64,000 bases of DNA from Mycobacterium heidelbergense (GCF_010730745.1 NZ_AP022615.1:3348001-3412000), one strand, 5' to 3'; shown: positions 34,468 through 43,755, counted from the first letter of the stretch. Notes: a model not told the origin generated them from the letters alone. Made by a program: numbers and translations.

Positions 34468-35937
34468 ATGGCCGAGCTAGCACCTCCGGGACCTCTTGTC
34501 GACACCTACCAGCTCTACATCGACGGCAGATGGGTCGAACCGGAGGGCGGCCGCTACGACGACGTCGACCCCGCCACCGAACAGACCATCGCCGCCGCGC
34601 CCGACGCGAGCGTCGCCCAGGTGGGCGAGGCGATCGCGGCCGCGCGCCGGGCCTTCGACGACGGGCCGTGGACTTCGTTGAGCCTCGAAGAGCGAGCGGC
34701 TTGCCTCAATCAGCTCGGCGACGCCCTGGGCAGGCACGCCGACGAGTTCTTCGCGCTGTCGCAGGCGGAGTGGGGCTGTGTGGCCAACGAGCGCGTGATG
34801 CAAATCGACGGCGCCGGATACATGTCCATGCGCGCGGCCCAGCTCGCCACGCAGTTGACCGACGAGCCGGTCACCGGGGTCGGTGCCGGAACGACGTTGC
34901 TGCGTCGCGAGCCGCTCGGCGTCGTGTCGATCCTGACGCCGTGGAACTTCCCGCACTGCCTCAACGTCATGAAGGTGAACAACGCTCTGGCGGCGGGCAA
35001 TACCGTCGTGCTCAAGCCCTCGCCGCTGACGCCGCTCGCCGGGCTCGCGCTGGCCCGCGTCATCGACGAGGAGACCGACATCCCGCCCGGCGTGGTCAAT
35101 GTCGTCACGCCGTCGGGCATCGAGGGCGCCCGGCTGCTCACCACCGATTCGCGCATCGACATGATCAGCTTCACCGGCAGCTCGGCCGTCGGCTGCGAGG
35201 TCATGCGGGCCGCCGGCGACGCCATGAAGCGCCTCCTGCTGGAGTGCGGCGGCAAGTCGGCGAGCATCGTCCTCGACGACGCGCAGGTGACCGACGAGAT
35301 GCTGCGGAAGATGCTGTTCGATTGCTGCTCGCTGCACGCCGGGCAGGCCTGCATCCTGCACAGCCGGCTGCTGCTTCCCGATTCGTTGCACGACGAGGTC
35401 GTCGACCGGCTCGTCGCGTTGGCCGGCGAGGTCAAGGTCGGCGACCCCAGGGATCCCGCGGCGCAGATGGGGCCGCTGATCAGTGCGGCACAGCTGCGGC
35501 GCGTCCAGGCGCACGTCGACGGGGCGGTCAACGACGGGGCGAAGCTGGCGACCGGCGGCGGCCGCCCGGCCGGCCTGGATGTCGGCTTCTACTTCGAACC
35601 GACGATTCTCACTGAGGTGCAATCGGATTCGGCGATCGCGCAGGAGGAGGTGTTCGGGCCCGTGCTGTCGGTGCTGCGCTACCGCGACGACGACGATGCC
35701 GTCGCGATCGCGAACAACTCGCGCTACGGGCTGTCCGGCGCGGTGTGGGGCTCCGACGTGGACCGGGCCGTCGGCGTTGCCCGTCGCATCCGCACCGGCC
35801 AGGTCGCGGTCAACGGCATCGGCCCCGGTGACGCCCCGTTCGGTGGCTTCAAGCTGAGTGGGTTCGGCCGTGAGAGCGGCGGAATCGGCGGGCTGCACCA
35901 GTACATGGAGGTGAAGGCCATCGGGGTCCCGGCGTGA
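34468..35937 (+). CDS. Aldehyde dehydrogenase
   Basis: A 489-residue NAD(P)+-dependent aldehyde dehydrogenase. The cofactor region is ILTPWNFPHCLNVMKVNNALAAGNTVV, FTGSSAVG marks the nucleotide turn, Glu259 lies in LLLECGGKSASIVL, and the catalytic Cys295 in HAGQACILHSR. Start ATG 34468 is preceded by ggtgagga; an upstream in-frame GTG at 34396 is not conserved. It is divergent from the P450 operon across the candidate operator and may oxidise the aldehyde released by the P450 or aldolase; this link is inferred. Confidence 0.9.
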   Translation: MAELAPPGPLVDTYQLYIDGRWVEPEGGRYDDVDPATEQTIAAAPDASVAQVGEAIAAARRAFDDGPWTSLSLEERAACLNQLGDALGRHADEFFALSQAEWGCVANERVMQIDGAGYMSMRAAQLATQLTDEPVTGVGAGTTLLRREPLGVVSILTPWNFPHCLNVMKVNNALAAGNTVVLKPSPLTPLAGLALARVIDEETDIPPGVVNVVTPSGIEGARLLTTDSRIDMISFTGSSAVGCEVMRAAGDAMKRLLLECGGKSASIVLDDAQVTDEMLRKMLFDCCSLHAGQACILHSRLLLPDSLHDEVVDRLVALAGEVKVGDPRDPAAQMGPLISAAQLRRVQAHVDGAVNDGAKLATGGGRPAGLDVGFYFEPTILTEVQSDSAIAQEEVFGPVLSVLRYRDDDDAVAIANNSRYGLSGAVWGSDVDRAVGVARRIRTGQVAVNGIGPGDAPFGGFKLSGFGRESGGIGGLHQYMEVKAIGVPA

Positions 35938-37251
35938 CGGGAGCTTTCGCGGCATAGGCCTCGGAGCTCGTGTAATCGCCTGGTGAACAACATGTTTGCC
36001 AGTGCGATGAGCGCGTAGACGCTGCGGGTATCAAGGATCGCGGCAACGGCGCCGGGTCGACGGCGCGGCGGTGCGGCCCCTGGGAACGCTGTCAGCGAGG
36101 GCATGTCTGGTCGTCGTGGCGCGTTCTGCTGGCGAGTGAGGCGGGTCCGTTCTCGGCTGGCGAGCTGCACGTACCCGTGAAGAACTTGGGCCCGTGGCGT
36201 TTTCGGGCGGCTTTGGGTGATCGCTTCAGAAACGTGTGGCTCCGCAACCATCGTGGGGTCAAGGAGCTACTGGTAAGCGTACTTCCCATGCTTTGTAGCA
36301 AACTATGCCTGCCGCTAAAATAGTTAAATATGACATTACCTACTGGTAGCGTACAGGGCCGCATTCACTCCCCCACTTACGATAGCTATTGCCGCAGCGA
36401 TACGATTGTCCGCCAGGGTATATAGAGCGCTCTGGTATTTGCTGAGAGATACTCCTTCACCACTGACATTGACGCGGTCAGACGGTGCTCGTTGCCGCGG
36501 CGCGGCGCTCTGTCGCGGCAGGCAGCACACGATGGCATCGCGAGGCGCCTCAGTCCCCGGCCCAACTGATCTACGACAACCCGGTGTCGGCCAGCGACGA
36601 AAAACCCTCCCGCACTCACTGAGGCCACTGCTGCCCTGAGTTGGCCGACCCCTTCGGTGATCTTCCCCGCCGTGGTCGCCGGGGTCATCCGCTGTACGGC
36701 GCACCCAAGGTAGGTGGTAGGTGGTGTGCCCGGCCTTGTCTGGGGTGGGCGCCGGTGGACCGCCGGGCGTGATCGGTATTGGCTTGTGCCACACGCCCAC
36801 CGGCGCTGGACGGTCTTGGTGTCCGCTGCTGCTCCATGATCATCTCCGACTTCGACCTACAGTGAACTCCTCGTGTCGTAGCGGTGCGGACAAGCCGGAT
36901 GACTGTTTTCACCGCCCGCTCGCGTCAACACGCTGAAGCACTGCCCGGGTGAAATCCACCGGCACGTTGAGGAGGAGTTACCTCTGGTTGGGAGCGGATC
37001 GAGACGCTCACAGCAAGGCTTTGTCGACGCGCGGCAACGACGCTCCGTCACGCCATCTCAATGCCGCCAATAAATTCTTTTTCCAAGGCGGTCTATTTGA
37101 CTTAAGTCGGGTAATAGTTTCCGGTGTACTGCAGGCAGATTTGCTGCTAATTCGTATCGCCACGGTTAATTGTCTATTCCGTTGTCGAAATTCGCCAAAA
37201 GTATTTCACGGGTACGTTTAACACGCCATTATTCAGAATCGTATAAAGGAG
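35938..37251. other. 1.3-kb gene-poor stretch
   Basis: No open frame here has convincing codon use or recognisable family sequence. A plus-strand frame ending at 36319 (..SAGELHVPVKNLG, RFRNVWLRNHRGVKELL) is open for over 70 codons and may be a worn gene end. Near-identical words ctactggta(a)gcgtac occur at 36267-36282 and 36340-36354, with an AT-rich segment between. The last 200 bases are also AT-rich and may hold the promoter of the porin-like gene. Confidence 0.45.
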
Positions 37252-38486
37252 ATGGTCGTGGACCTCGCAGCCCGCCCCCCATCACCACCGGCATCGCCCT
37301 GACCAGCGCCGCTATCCTCGCCGCCGGCCCCATAGCCCAGCACCTACCCAACCTCCACGTCACCCAACATCTCCCCCAGATGAGCGTGGCCGAGATCAAC
37401 CTCACCGACGCCGCTAGCGGCATGATCGATCTGTTCGCCGGCGTGGAAAACGAACTCGCCTCGCTTGCCAACGGAGCCAGCGCGGCCAGTGTGCCGGCAA
37501 GTCTCGTTAGCGGGATCATCAACCCTGCCGCAGCATTCAACGATCCTCTTGCTGTCAACCCGATCCAGACGTGGATCAGCCTCTTCCAAAACGCAGCCAC
37601 CAACGGGCAGTACCTTGGCAACCTTTTCTTGCAGACGCCCTTCCCGGTCGCGCAGCAGGTTCTTGCGAACTGGGCGCAGTATGCGAGCCAATACGTTTCG
37701 AGTTTTCAAGGCGCCGCAAACAGTGCTGTGACGTGGATCTTCGGAAATGCTAAAACCTTAAGCATGGCACCGTATCTCTCGCTAGCGTGGAGTGATATTT
37801 TATCGGGTCAGATATCAGCTGCGATGACAAACTTGTATATCGCATTTTGGCAACAGCCGCTTGAAGAAGTCGCTTTGCCGCTCGAATCCATACTGAAGAT
37901 CCTGCCTGCGATGGCGACTAACTTGCAGAGCGGTCTCACCTATACCACCGGCAGCGCGCTCAGCATCTTCGGGCTCGCGAGCTTCCTCGGGGTGCCTAAC
38001 GCAATGAAGACTGCATTCGGTGCCAGCGCCCAAGCGATTTATAACGCTTGGGTCGCCGGGGACCCGGTAGGAGTGCTGACCAACGTTGCCGACCTCCCAG
38101 GTGCGACGCTAAATGGGCTAATCAACGGCGTGGCATCCGGCCAAAAGATTACTGGTGGGATTCTCAGCAGCCCCGCTATCGCTAGGGGTGACGGCCCGAT
38201 TAATACCACCCTCAGCCAGATCCTGCCGACTCTGGTGAAAGACATCGTCACTCCCAAAGCCCAGAACATCATGGCAGGTGGCAGTTTGGCGACTGCGTTC
38301 CAAAGCCTCGCGAACCAGCTGCTCAATGGCTGGCCGTCTTTGAACAGCATCACTGGCGCCATCAGCAATGGATTGACTCAAACCCTTCCCTCGCTCCTGC
38401 AGGGTCTGCCCCTGCTACTTACTAAGGCCGGTGGCCTTGTCAGCAGCTTGGGAACGTTGATTATCAATCTCCTCAAGTTGCTCTGA
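37252..38486 (+). CDS. GjpA-like outer membrane porin, frameshifted near its start
   Basis: The body (in the frame open from 37170, 37281-38486) is a mycobacterial GjpA-like protein: a hydrophobic leader (ITTGIALTSAAILAAGP), AQHLPNLHVTQHLPQM, then MIDLFAGVENELASLA, PIQTWISLFQNAATNGQYLGN and long amphipathic segments. The expected N-terminus (VDLAARP.) is encoded from GTG 37258, well placed behind aaaggag, but in another frame. One extra C in the six-C run at 37275-37280 would join the two parts. As written, either the protein is not made normally, or this is a sequencing error or a slippage switch. Confidence 0.75.
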
Positions 38487-38491
38487 GTCCA

Positions 38492-38523
38492 TGGTGGTCG
38501 CCGATGCGAGCCGGCGACCACCA
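38492..38523 (+). terminator. Hairpin after the porin-like gene
   Basis: A perfect 12-base stem (tggtggtcgccg / cggcgaccacca) with an 8-base loop begins 6 bases after the stop. There is no U-tract, as is common for mycobacterial terminators. Confidence 0.7.
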
Positions 38524-38528
38524 ACGGC

Positions 38529-38564
38529 GATCGGCCCCCTTTGCGAGCAAGAAGGGGGCCGATC
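38529..38564 (+). terminator. Second hairpin after the porin-like gene
   Basis: A perfect 13-base stem (gatcggcccccтt-type arm at 38529-38541 and its complement at 38552-38564) with a 10-base loop follows the first hairpin by five bases. Two strong stems in tandem argue for efficient termination. Confidence 0.7.
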
Positions 38565-38990
38565 CGTTCATGGTGTGCATCTCGGCTGGGCGTGAGCGGT
38601 CTACGGCAACGCGACCCATGTCAGCCGGGATGACACTTAACCAGGATTTCACCTCTGACGTCATGTTGTTGCGAAATCGGCTTTTTTGCGGATTTCCGTT
38701 TTGTTGTGGGCTGTTGAGCTCGCCCAGCGGTCCCGCATGTGTTGATGGTCTCGCCGTTGGGGAATGCCGCCCCCGCGATCCGCACCGGCATCCCCGATTT
38801 CGGGGCAACCAAGCGCTAGGTCGGTCGCATGAAAGTTGAATATCTTTGAGCGCCTGGAACATTGACAGTAATGCGGTTTCGAAAAGTGATCGCACATGTG
38901 ATAGCGGTTCAGCCGCAAGCACCGACAGCCTGCGGCGCCAGACGCTGTGAGTCTTTCGTCAACGACTCGTCACATGCGAAGCTGCAGAGC
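38565..38990. other. Intergenic region before the hydrolase gene
   Basis: About 425 bases in which I see no gene. The upstream open extension of the hydrolase frame (from 38862) is poorly coding. A T-rich run near 38680-38710 stands out. Confidence 0.4.
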
Positions 38991-39899
38991 ATGGTCGTCG
39001 CGATCGCCCGCCCCAAGCTCGAAGGCAACATCGCGGTCGGACGGGACCGCCAAATCGGTTTCGCCGAGTTCGGCGCCCCGCAGGGCCGGGCGGTCTTCTG
39101 GTTGCACGGCACTCCGGGGGCCCGCCGGCAGATCCCGACCGAGGCCCGCGTCTACGCCGAAGACCACCACATCCGCCTGATCGGCATCGACCGGCCCGGC
39201 ATCGGCTCGTCGACACCGCACCAGTACGAGAACGTCGCCGCCTTCGCCGAGGACCTGCGCACCATCGCCGACACGCTCGGGATCGACACGATGGCCGTCA
39301 TCGGCCTGTCCGGCGGCGGCCCGTACGCCCTCGCGTGCGCGGCGCGCCTGCCCGACCGGGTGGTGGATGCCGGTGTGCTCGGTGGGGTGGCGCCGACGCG
39401 CGGGCCGGACGCGATCAGCGGTGGCGCGATGAACCTCGGGTTGCGGATCGCGCCGCTGCTGAGATTCGGGGGTAATCCGCTGCGGATCGGCGCCAGCGTC
39501 GTGGTCCAGGCGGCGCGGCCGATCGCATCTCCCGCGCTGGACGTCTATGCGCTGCTCTCACCGCGGGCCGACCGCCACCTGCTCAACCGCCCGGAGTTCA
39601 AGGCGATGTTTCTCGACGACCTGCTCAACGGCAGCCGCAAGCAGCTGGCCGCGCCCTTCAACGACATCATGCTGTTCGCCCGCGACTGGGGATTCCGGCT
39701 CGACGAGGTGAAGGTCCCGGTCCGCTGGTGGCACGGCGACCACGACCACATCATCCCGTTCGCGCACGGCGAGCACGTCGTCTCCCGGCTGCCCGACGCC
39801 GAGCTGTTCCACCTGCCGGAGGAAAGTCACCTGGCCGGACTGGGCCGCGGCGAGGAGATCCTGTCCACCTTGATGAAGGTTTGGGACGAGCGGGCCTGA
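38991..39899 (+). CDS. Alpha/beta hydrolase (Rv1191/Rv1192 region type)
   Basis: A 302-residue alpha/beta hydrolase. The oxyanion region is FWLHGTPGARRQ, the nucleophile elbow GLSGGGPYALA (Ser near 103) and the late acid/histidine parts WWHGDHDHIIPFAHGE and LPEESHLAGL. ATG 38991 starts a conserved MVVAIARPKLEG; an ATG at 38862 would add an unlikely tail. It lies 35 bp upstream of fadD36, matching the place of the Rv1191/Rv1192 hydrolases. Substrate unknown. Confidence 0.88.
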   Translation: MVVAIARPKLEGNIAVGRDRQIGFAEFGAPQGRAVFWLHGTPGARRQIPTEARVYAEDHHIRLIGIDRPGIGSSTPHQYENVAAFAEDLRTIADTLGIDTMAVIGLSGGGPYALACAARLPDRVVDAGVLGGVAPTRGPDAISGGAMNLGLRIAPLLRFGGNPLRIGASVVVQAARPIASPALDVYALLSPRADRHLLNRPEFKAMFLDDLLNGSRKQLAAPFNDIMLFARDWGFRLDEVKVPVRWWHGDHDHIIPFAHGEHVVSRLPDAELFHLPEESHLAGLGRGEEILSTLMKVWDERA

Positions 39900-39934
39900 C
39901 CACTCGTCAATCGGCCTGCGGGTAACCTGCTTTC

Positions 39935-41344
39935 GTGCTGCTGACCTCGCTGAATCCGTCCGACGTCACCGCCAAGGACATCGCCGACGCGGTGCGCATC
40001 GACGGCGCCGTGCTCAGCCGCGGCGACTTGGTCGGCGCCGCAACGTCGGTGGCCGAGCGCGTCGCCGGCGCGGAGCGGGTCGCGATCCTGGCGACGCCGA
40101 CCGCGTCGGCGGTGCTGGCGATCACCGGCTGCCTGATCGCCGGCGTGCCCTTCGTCCCGGTGCCGTCCGACGTCGGCGTGGCCGAACGCCGGCACATACT
40201 CACCGACTCTCGCGCGCGGGCCTGGCTGGGTCCCGAGCCCGAAGAGCCAGAAGGGCTGCCGCACATCCCGGTTCGCTTGCGCGCCCGCTCCTGGCATCGC
40301 TATCCGGAGCCGTCACCGGACGCCACCGCGATGGTCATCTACACGTCGGGCACCACCGGGCTGCCGAAGGGCGTGGTGCTGAGCCGGCGGGCGATCGCCG
40401 CCGACCTGGACGCGCTGGCGGAGGCCTGGCAGTGGACGCCCGACGACGTGCTGGTGCACGGGCTGCCGCTGTTTCACGTGCACGGGCTGGTGCTGGGGTT
40501 GCTCGGGTCGTTGCGGATCGGAAATCGCTTCGTGCACACCGGAAAACCGACACCGGACGCCTACGCGGCGGCGGGGGGCACCCTGTACTTCGGGGTGCCC
40601 ACGGTGTGGTCGCGGGTGGTGGCCGACGCGTCGGCGGCCGAGGCGCTGCGCCCGGCCCGGCTGCTGGTGTCCGGTAGCGCCCCGCTACCGGTGCCCGTGT
40701 TCGACCGGCTGGCCAAGCTCACCGGGCACCGCCCCGTCGAACGCTACGGCGCCTCGGAATCGCTGATCACCATATCGACGCGGGCCGACGGCGAGCGCCG
40801 CGCGGGCTGGGTGGGCCTGCCGCTCGCCGGCGTGCAAACCAGGCTGCTCGACGACAACGGCGGCCCGGCGCCATACGACGGGGAAACCGTTGGAAGACTT
40901 CAGGTTCGCGGCCCGATGATGTTCGACGGCTACCTGAACCGACCGGAGGCCACCGCCGAGGCCTTCGACGCCGACGGCTGGTATCGTACGGGCGACGTCG
41001 CGGTAATCGATGGCGGCGGCATGCATCGCATCGTGGGCCGCGAGTCGGTCGACTTGATCAAGTCGGGCGGATACCGCGTCGGCGCGGGCGAAATCGAAAC
41101 GGCGTTGCTCGGTCATCCGGGCGTGCAGGAGGCGGCCGTCGTCGGGCTGCCCGACGAGGACCTGGGCCAGCGCATTGTCGCCTTCGTCGTCGGCTCGTCC
41201 GAGCTGCGGGCGGGCGAGCTGATTGATTATGTGGCCCGCGAGCTTTCGGTGCATAAGCGCCCGCGTGAGGTGCGCGTCGTGGACGCGCTGCCCCGCAACG
41301 CGATGGGCAAGGTGCTCAAGAAGCAGCTGCTGTCCGAGGGCTGA
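39935..41344 (+). CDS. fadD36: Acyl-CoA synthetase FadD36
   Basis: A 469-residue ANL-family adenylating enzyme, ortholog of Rv1193. The ATP-binding loop is IYTSGTTGLPKG near residue 134, the second core motif YGASESLI, then GWYRTGDVAVID and the hinge/C-terminal GRESVDLIKSGGYRVGAGEIE with the catalytic lysine in RNAMGKVLKK. The short length and motif wording resemble malonyl-CoA synthetases, so a short dicarboxylic acid is possible. GTG 39935 is the start. Its last 210 bases are duplicated 849 bp downstream. Confidence 0.92.
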   Translation: MLLTSLNPSDVTAKDIADAVRIDGAVLSRGDLVGAATSVAERVAGAERVAILATPTASAVLAITGCLIAGVPFVPVPSDVGVAERRHILTDSRARAWLGPEPEEPEGLPHIPVRLRARSWHRYPEPSPDATAMVIYTSGTTGLPKGVVLSRRAIAADLDALAEAWQWTPDDVLVHGLPLFHVHGLVLGLLGSLRIGNRFVHTGKPTPDAYAAAGGTLYFGVPTVWSRVVADASAAEALRPARLLVSGSAPLPVPVFDRLAKLTGHRPVERYGASESLITISTRADGERRAGWVGLPLAGVQTRLLDDNGGPAPYDGETVGRLQVRGPMMFDGYLNRPEATAEAFDADGWYRTGDVAVIDGGGMHRIVGRESVDLIKSGGYRVGAGEIETALLGHPGVQEAAVVGLPDEDLGQRIVAFVVGSSELRAGELIDYVARELSVHKRPREVRVVDALPRNAMGKVLKKQLLSEG

Positions 41345-41431
41345 ACACGGCCGTCTGCCTCTTGCGAGCGTGCGCAGTTGTACGCCCGCGTCGGCGTGTC
41401 CCTGTACAAACACGCACGCTCGCGAGCCGGG
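41135..41431 (+). repeat. 297-bp direct repeat, copy 1 (fadD36 3' end)
   Basis: This block covers the last 70 codons of fadD36 and the hairpin behind it. It aligns without gaps to 41984-42280 at a constant offset of 849 bases, with only scattered substitutions (for example in the Ser-Ser-Glu-Leu-(Arg-Ala-Gly/Glu-Gly-Asp) codons). Confidence 0.92.
41364..41423. terminator. Hairpin behind fadD36
   Basis: Eleven-base perfect arms gcgagcgtgcg / cgcacgctcgc enclose a loop that itself contains a gttgtac / gtacaa pairing. It is placed 20 bases after the fadD36 stop and recurs in the duplicated copy. Confidence 0.65.
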
Positions 41432-41514
41432 CGGTAGGAAGTCAGTTCCTGTCTTGTCTCAGCTCAGCCGCCAGGGCAATTAGGCTGGAAGCAAGCGATA
41501 ACCGGGAGGTTCAG

Positions 41515-41709
41515 GTGAGCGACAACGGCGAACCGCAGCCCACTACTCCGCCGCCGAGTACGCCCGCGGCCCACGAATCCAAGCCCCCGCCACCGCCGAT
41601 CCAGTGGGAGACCGAGGTGAGTACACGGGGCCGTGAGCCGTCTTCATTGTGGGGCGCGGCTCTCGATGTCGTTCGAAGGGTGATTCACGGCGACAACAAT
41701 GATGTATGA
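41515..41709 (+). CDS. Small proline-rich protein of unknown function
   Basis: A 64-residue protein from GTG 41515 behind gggaggttcag. The first half is proline-rich (PTTPPPSTPAAHESKPPPPP), then IQWETEVSTRGREPSSLWGAALDVVRRVIHGDNN with a possible amphipathic helix. Its stop overlaps the next start by 11 bases. It lies in the 552-base insert between the two fadD36-end copies. No family recognised. Confidence 0.6.
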   Translation: MSDNGEPQPTTPPPSTPAAHESKPPPPPIQWETEVSTRGREPSSLWGAALDVVRRVIHGDNNDV

Positions 41710-42193
41710 GCAAGGCAGCGAATGGGTTGCGTTCATAGCGAAGGAACTCGACCGGGAGTATGGCCGGCGTGACAGGTTGAACACGCGCTCGGCCACGACA
41801 ATAACCAGCGCTACGACGCTCGTGACCGTTTCATTGGCGGTGGTGGCCGTGCTGAAGGGACAACACCTCGCAGTCTCGGGAGTTCTCAGGGTGGGGTCAC
41901 TGCTGAGCGCGCTAGTGCTGTTGCTGGCTGCTGCGGTCCTGAGCATTTTGGCGGGAGTTACCCGCAGCCGGCTCGAGGTGGCCGCCGTCGTCGGGCTGCC
42001 CGACGAGGAGCTGGGCCAGCGCATTGTCGCCTTCGTCGTCGGCTCGTCCGAGCTGGAAGGCGACGAGCTGATCGATTATGTGGCCCGCGAGCTTTCGGTG
42101 CATAAGCGCCCGCGTGAGGTGCGCGTCGTGGACGCGCTGCCGCGCAACGCGATGGGCAAGGTTCTCAAGAAGCAGCTGCTATCCGAGGGCTGA
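41699..42193 (+). CDS. Chimeric protein: two-TM membrane domain fused to the FadD36 C-terminus
   Basis: A 164-residue frame. Residues 1-95 are a membrane module: a charged helix (WVAFIAKELDREYGRRDRLNTRS), TM1 (TTLVTVSLAVVAVL), a short loop, and TM2 (LLSALVLLLAAAVLSILAGV). This layout resembles SLATT/DUF4231-like small membrane proteins. From residue 96 on, the sequence is the last ~70 residues of FadD36, brought in frame by the duplication. The FadD part lacks an adenylation domain and cannot catalyse. Whether the fusion is stable is unknown; the membrane gene was probably truncated by the event. Confidence 0.75.
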   Translation: MMYEQGSEWVAFIAKELDREYGRRDRLNTRSATTITSATTLVTVSLAVVAVLKGQHLAVSGVLRVGSLLSALVLLLAAAVLSILAGVTRSRLEVAAVVGLPDEELGQRIVAFVVGSSELEGDELIDYVARELSVHKRPREVRVVDALPRNAMGKVLKKQLLSEG

Positions 42194-42280
42194 ACACGGC
42201 CGTCTGCCTCTCGCGAGCGTGCGCAGTTGTACGCCCGCGCCGGCGTGTCCCTGTACAAACACGCACGCTCGCGAGCCGGG
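41984..42280 (+). repeat. 297-bp direct repeat, copy 2
   Basis: Second copy of 41135-41431. It supplies the last 70 codons of the chimeric frame and a longer version of the hairpin. Confidence 0.92.
42210..42275. terminator. Hairpin behind the chimeric gene
   Basis: Perfect 14-base arms ctcgcgagcgtgcg / cgcacgctcgcgag, the duplicate of the hairpin at 41364-41423 with a longer stem. Confidence 0.65.
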
Positions 42281-42375
42281 TGGCGCCATCCCGGGCCCCG
42301 CGACACGCAGGATGTTGCCAGCTTGTCTATCGGGCGAGACTGCGAACCTTCACCTACCGTCGTAGCAATGAGCAC

Positions 42376-43755
42376 ATGCAACCGGCCACTGGGCGGCCTT
42401 TGATGGGTGGGCCCGACCGCGCGGGTGGCGCCGCTGCGACGGTTGTGGCGGGTCCCCCGTCCACGCCGATGCGGCGGGTGGCGGCCGCCTGCCTCGTCGG
42501 CTCGGCAATCGAGTTCTACGACTTTCTCATCTACGGCACCGCGGCGGCGCTGGTCTTTCCCACGGTGTTCTTCCCGCACCTGGGCCCCACGGTCGCCACC
42601 ATCGCGTCGATGGCGACGTTTGCGACGGCGTTTCTGTCCCGGCCGCTGGGCGCGGCGGTGTTCGGATACTTCGGGGACCGGCTGGGCCGCAAAAAGATGC
42701 TGATCGCCACGCTGCTGATCATGGCCGTTTCCACCGTGAGCGTCGGCCTGGTGCCCACCACGTCCACCATCGGCGTGGCGGCCCCGCTGATCCTCGTCGT
42801 GCTGCGGCTCCTGCAAGGCTTCGCCGTCGGCGGAGAATGGGCGGGATCGGCGTTGCTGAGCGCCGAGTACGCCCCGGCCGGCAAACGCGGGCGGTACGGC
42901 ATGTTCACCCTGCTCGGCGGCGGCACCGCGGGAGTGCTGAGCAGCCTGACCTTCCTCGGCGTGAACTTCACCATCGGGGAGACCAGCCCCGCCTTCATGC
43001 AGTGGGGGTGGCGGGTCCCGTTCCTGATCAGCGCGGGGCTGATAGGCATCGCCCTATACGTGCGGGTCAACATCGACGAGACCCCGGTGTTCGCCGAGGA
43101 GAAGGCCCGCAACCTGGTCCCCAAGGCACCGCTCGCCGAGTTGCTGCGCCTGCAGCGCCGGGAGATCTTTTTGGCCGCGGGGAGCATCCTGGGCGCCCTG
43201 GGCTTCGTCTACATGGGCAACACCTACCTCACCGTGTACGCCCATTCCCACCTCGGTTACTCGCGCACCTTCATCTGGTGCGTGGGTGCGCTGGGCGGCC
43301 TGGTGAGCATCACGTTCGTCACGCTGTCGGCCACCCTGTGCGATCGGTTCGGGCGCCGCCGCATGATGCTGCTGGGGTGGACGGTCTGCCTGCCGTGGTC
43401 GTTTGTGGTAATCCCGCTGATGGACACCGGCAAACCGGTCTTGTACGCGGTCGCGATCCTCGGCATGTTTGCCAGCGCCGCGATCGGCTCGGCACCCACG
43501 GCGGCCTTCATTCCCGAGCTGTTCGCCACCCGCTATCGCTACAGCGGCGCGGCGCTGGCGATGAACCTGGCCGGCATCGTCGGTGCCGCCCTGCCGCCGC
43601 TGATCGCGGGGACGCTGCTGGCCACCTATGGCAGCTGGGCGATCGGTCTCATGCTGGCCGCCCTGGTCTCCGTCGGCCTGGTGTGCACCTATCTCCTGCC
43701 GGAAACCAACGGAACGGAGCTGGGACCCGGCTTGGAGGCCGTGCCCAGCGGCTGA
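42376..43755 (+). CDS. MFS metabolite/proton symporter (Rv1200 type)
   Basis: A 459-residue transporter of the metabolite:H+ symporter group, 12 predicted helices. Typical stretches: CLVGSAIEFYDFLIYG at the start of TM1, the loop motif GYFGDRLGRKKML, LQGFAVGGEWAGSALL, and DRFGRRRMMLLG in the second half. Ortholog of Rv1200. ATG 42376 is used; ATG 42403 is also possible. It lies directly downstream of the duplication, where M. tuberculosis carries PE13-PPE18-esxKL between fadD36 and this gene. Substrate probably an organic acid or osmolyte, by family only. Confidence 0.9.
   Translation: MQPATGRPLMGGPDRAGGAAATVVAGPPSTPMRRVAAACLVGSAIEFYDFLIYGTAAALVFPTVFFPHLGPTVATIASMATFATAFLSRPLGAAVFGYFGDRLGRKKMLIATLLIMAVSTVSVGLVPTTSTIGVAAPLILVVLRLLQGFAVGGEWAGSALLSAEYAPAGKRGRYGMFTLLGGGTAGVLSSLTFLGVNFTIGETSPAFMQWGWRVPFLISAGLIGIALYVRVNIDETPVFAEEKARNLVPKAPLAELLRLQRREIFLAAGSILGALGFVYMGNTYLTVYAHSHLGYSRTFIWCVGALGGLVSITFVTLSATLCDRFGRRRMMLLGWTVCLPWSFVVIPLMDTGKPVLYAVAILGMFASAAIGSAPTAAFIPELFATRYRYSGAALAMNLAGIVGAALPPLIAGTLLATYGSWAIGLMLAALVSVGLVCTYLLPETNGTELGPGLEAVPSG

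Noticed and set aside
36336..36800. Minus-strand open frame in the 1.3-kb gap
   Set aside because: Low-complexity, Arg/Gly/Pro-rich translation typical of a non-coding frame in GC-rich DNA; no ribosome binding site or homology.
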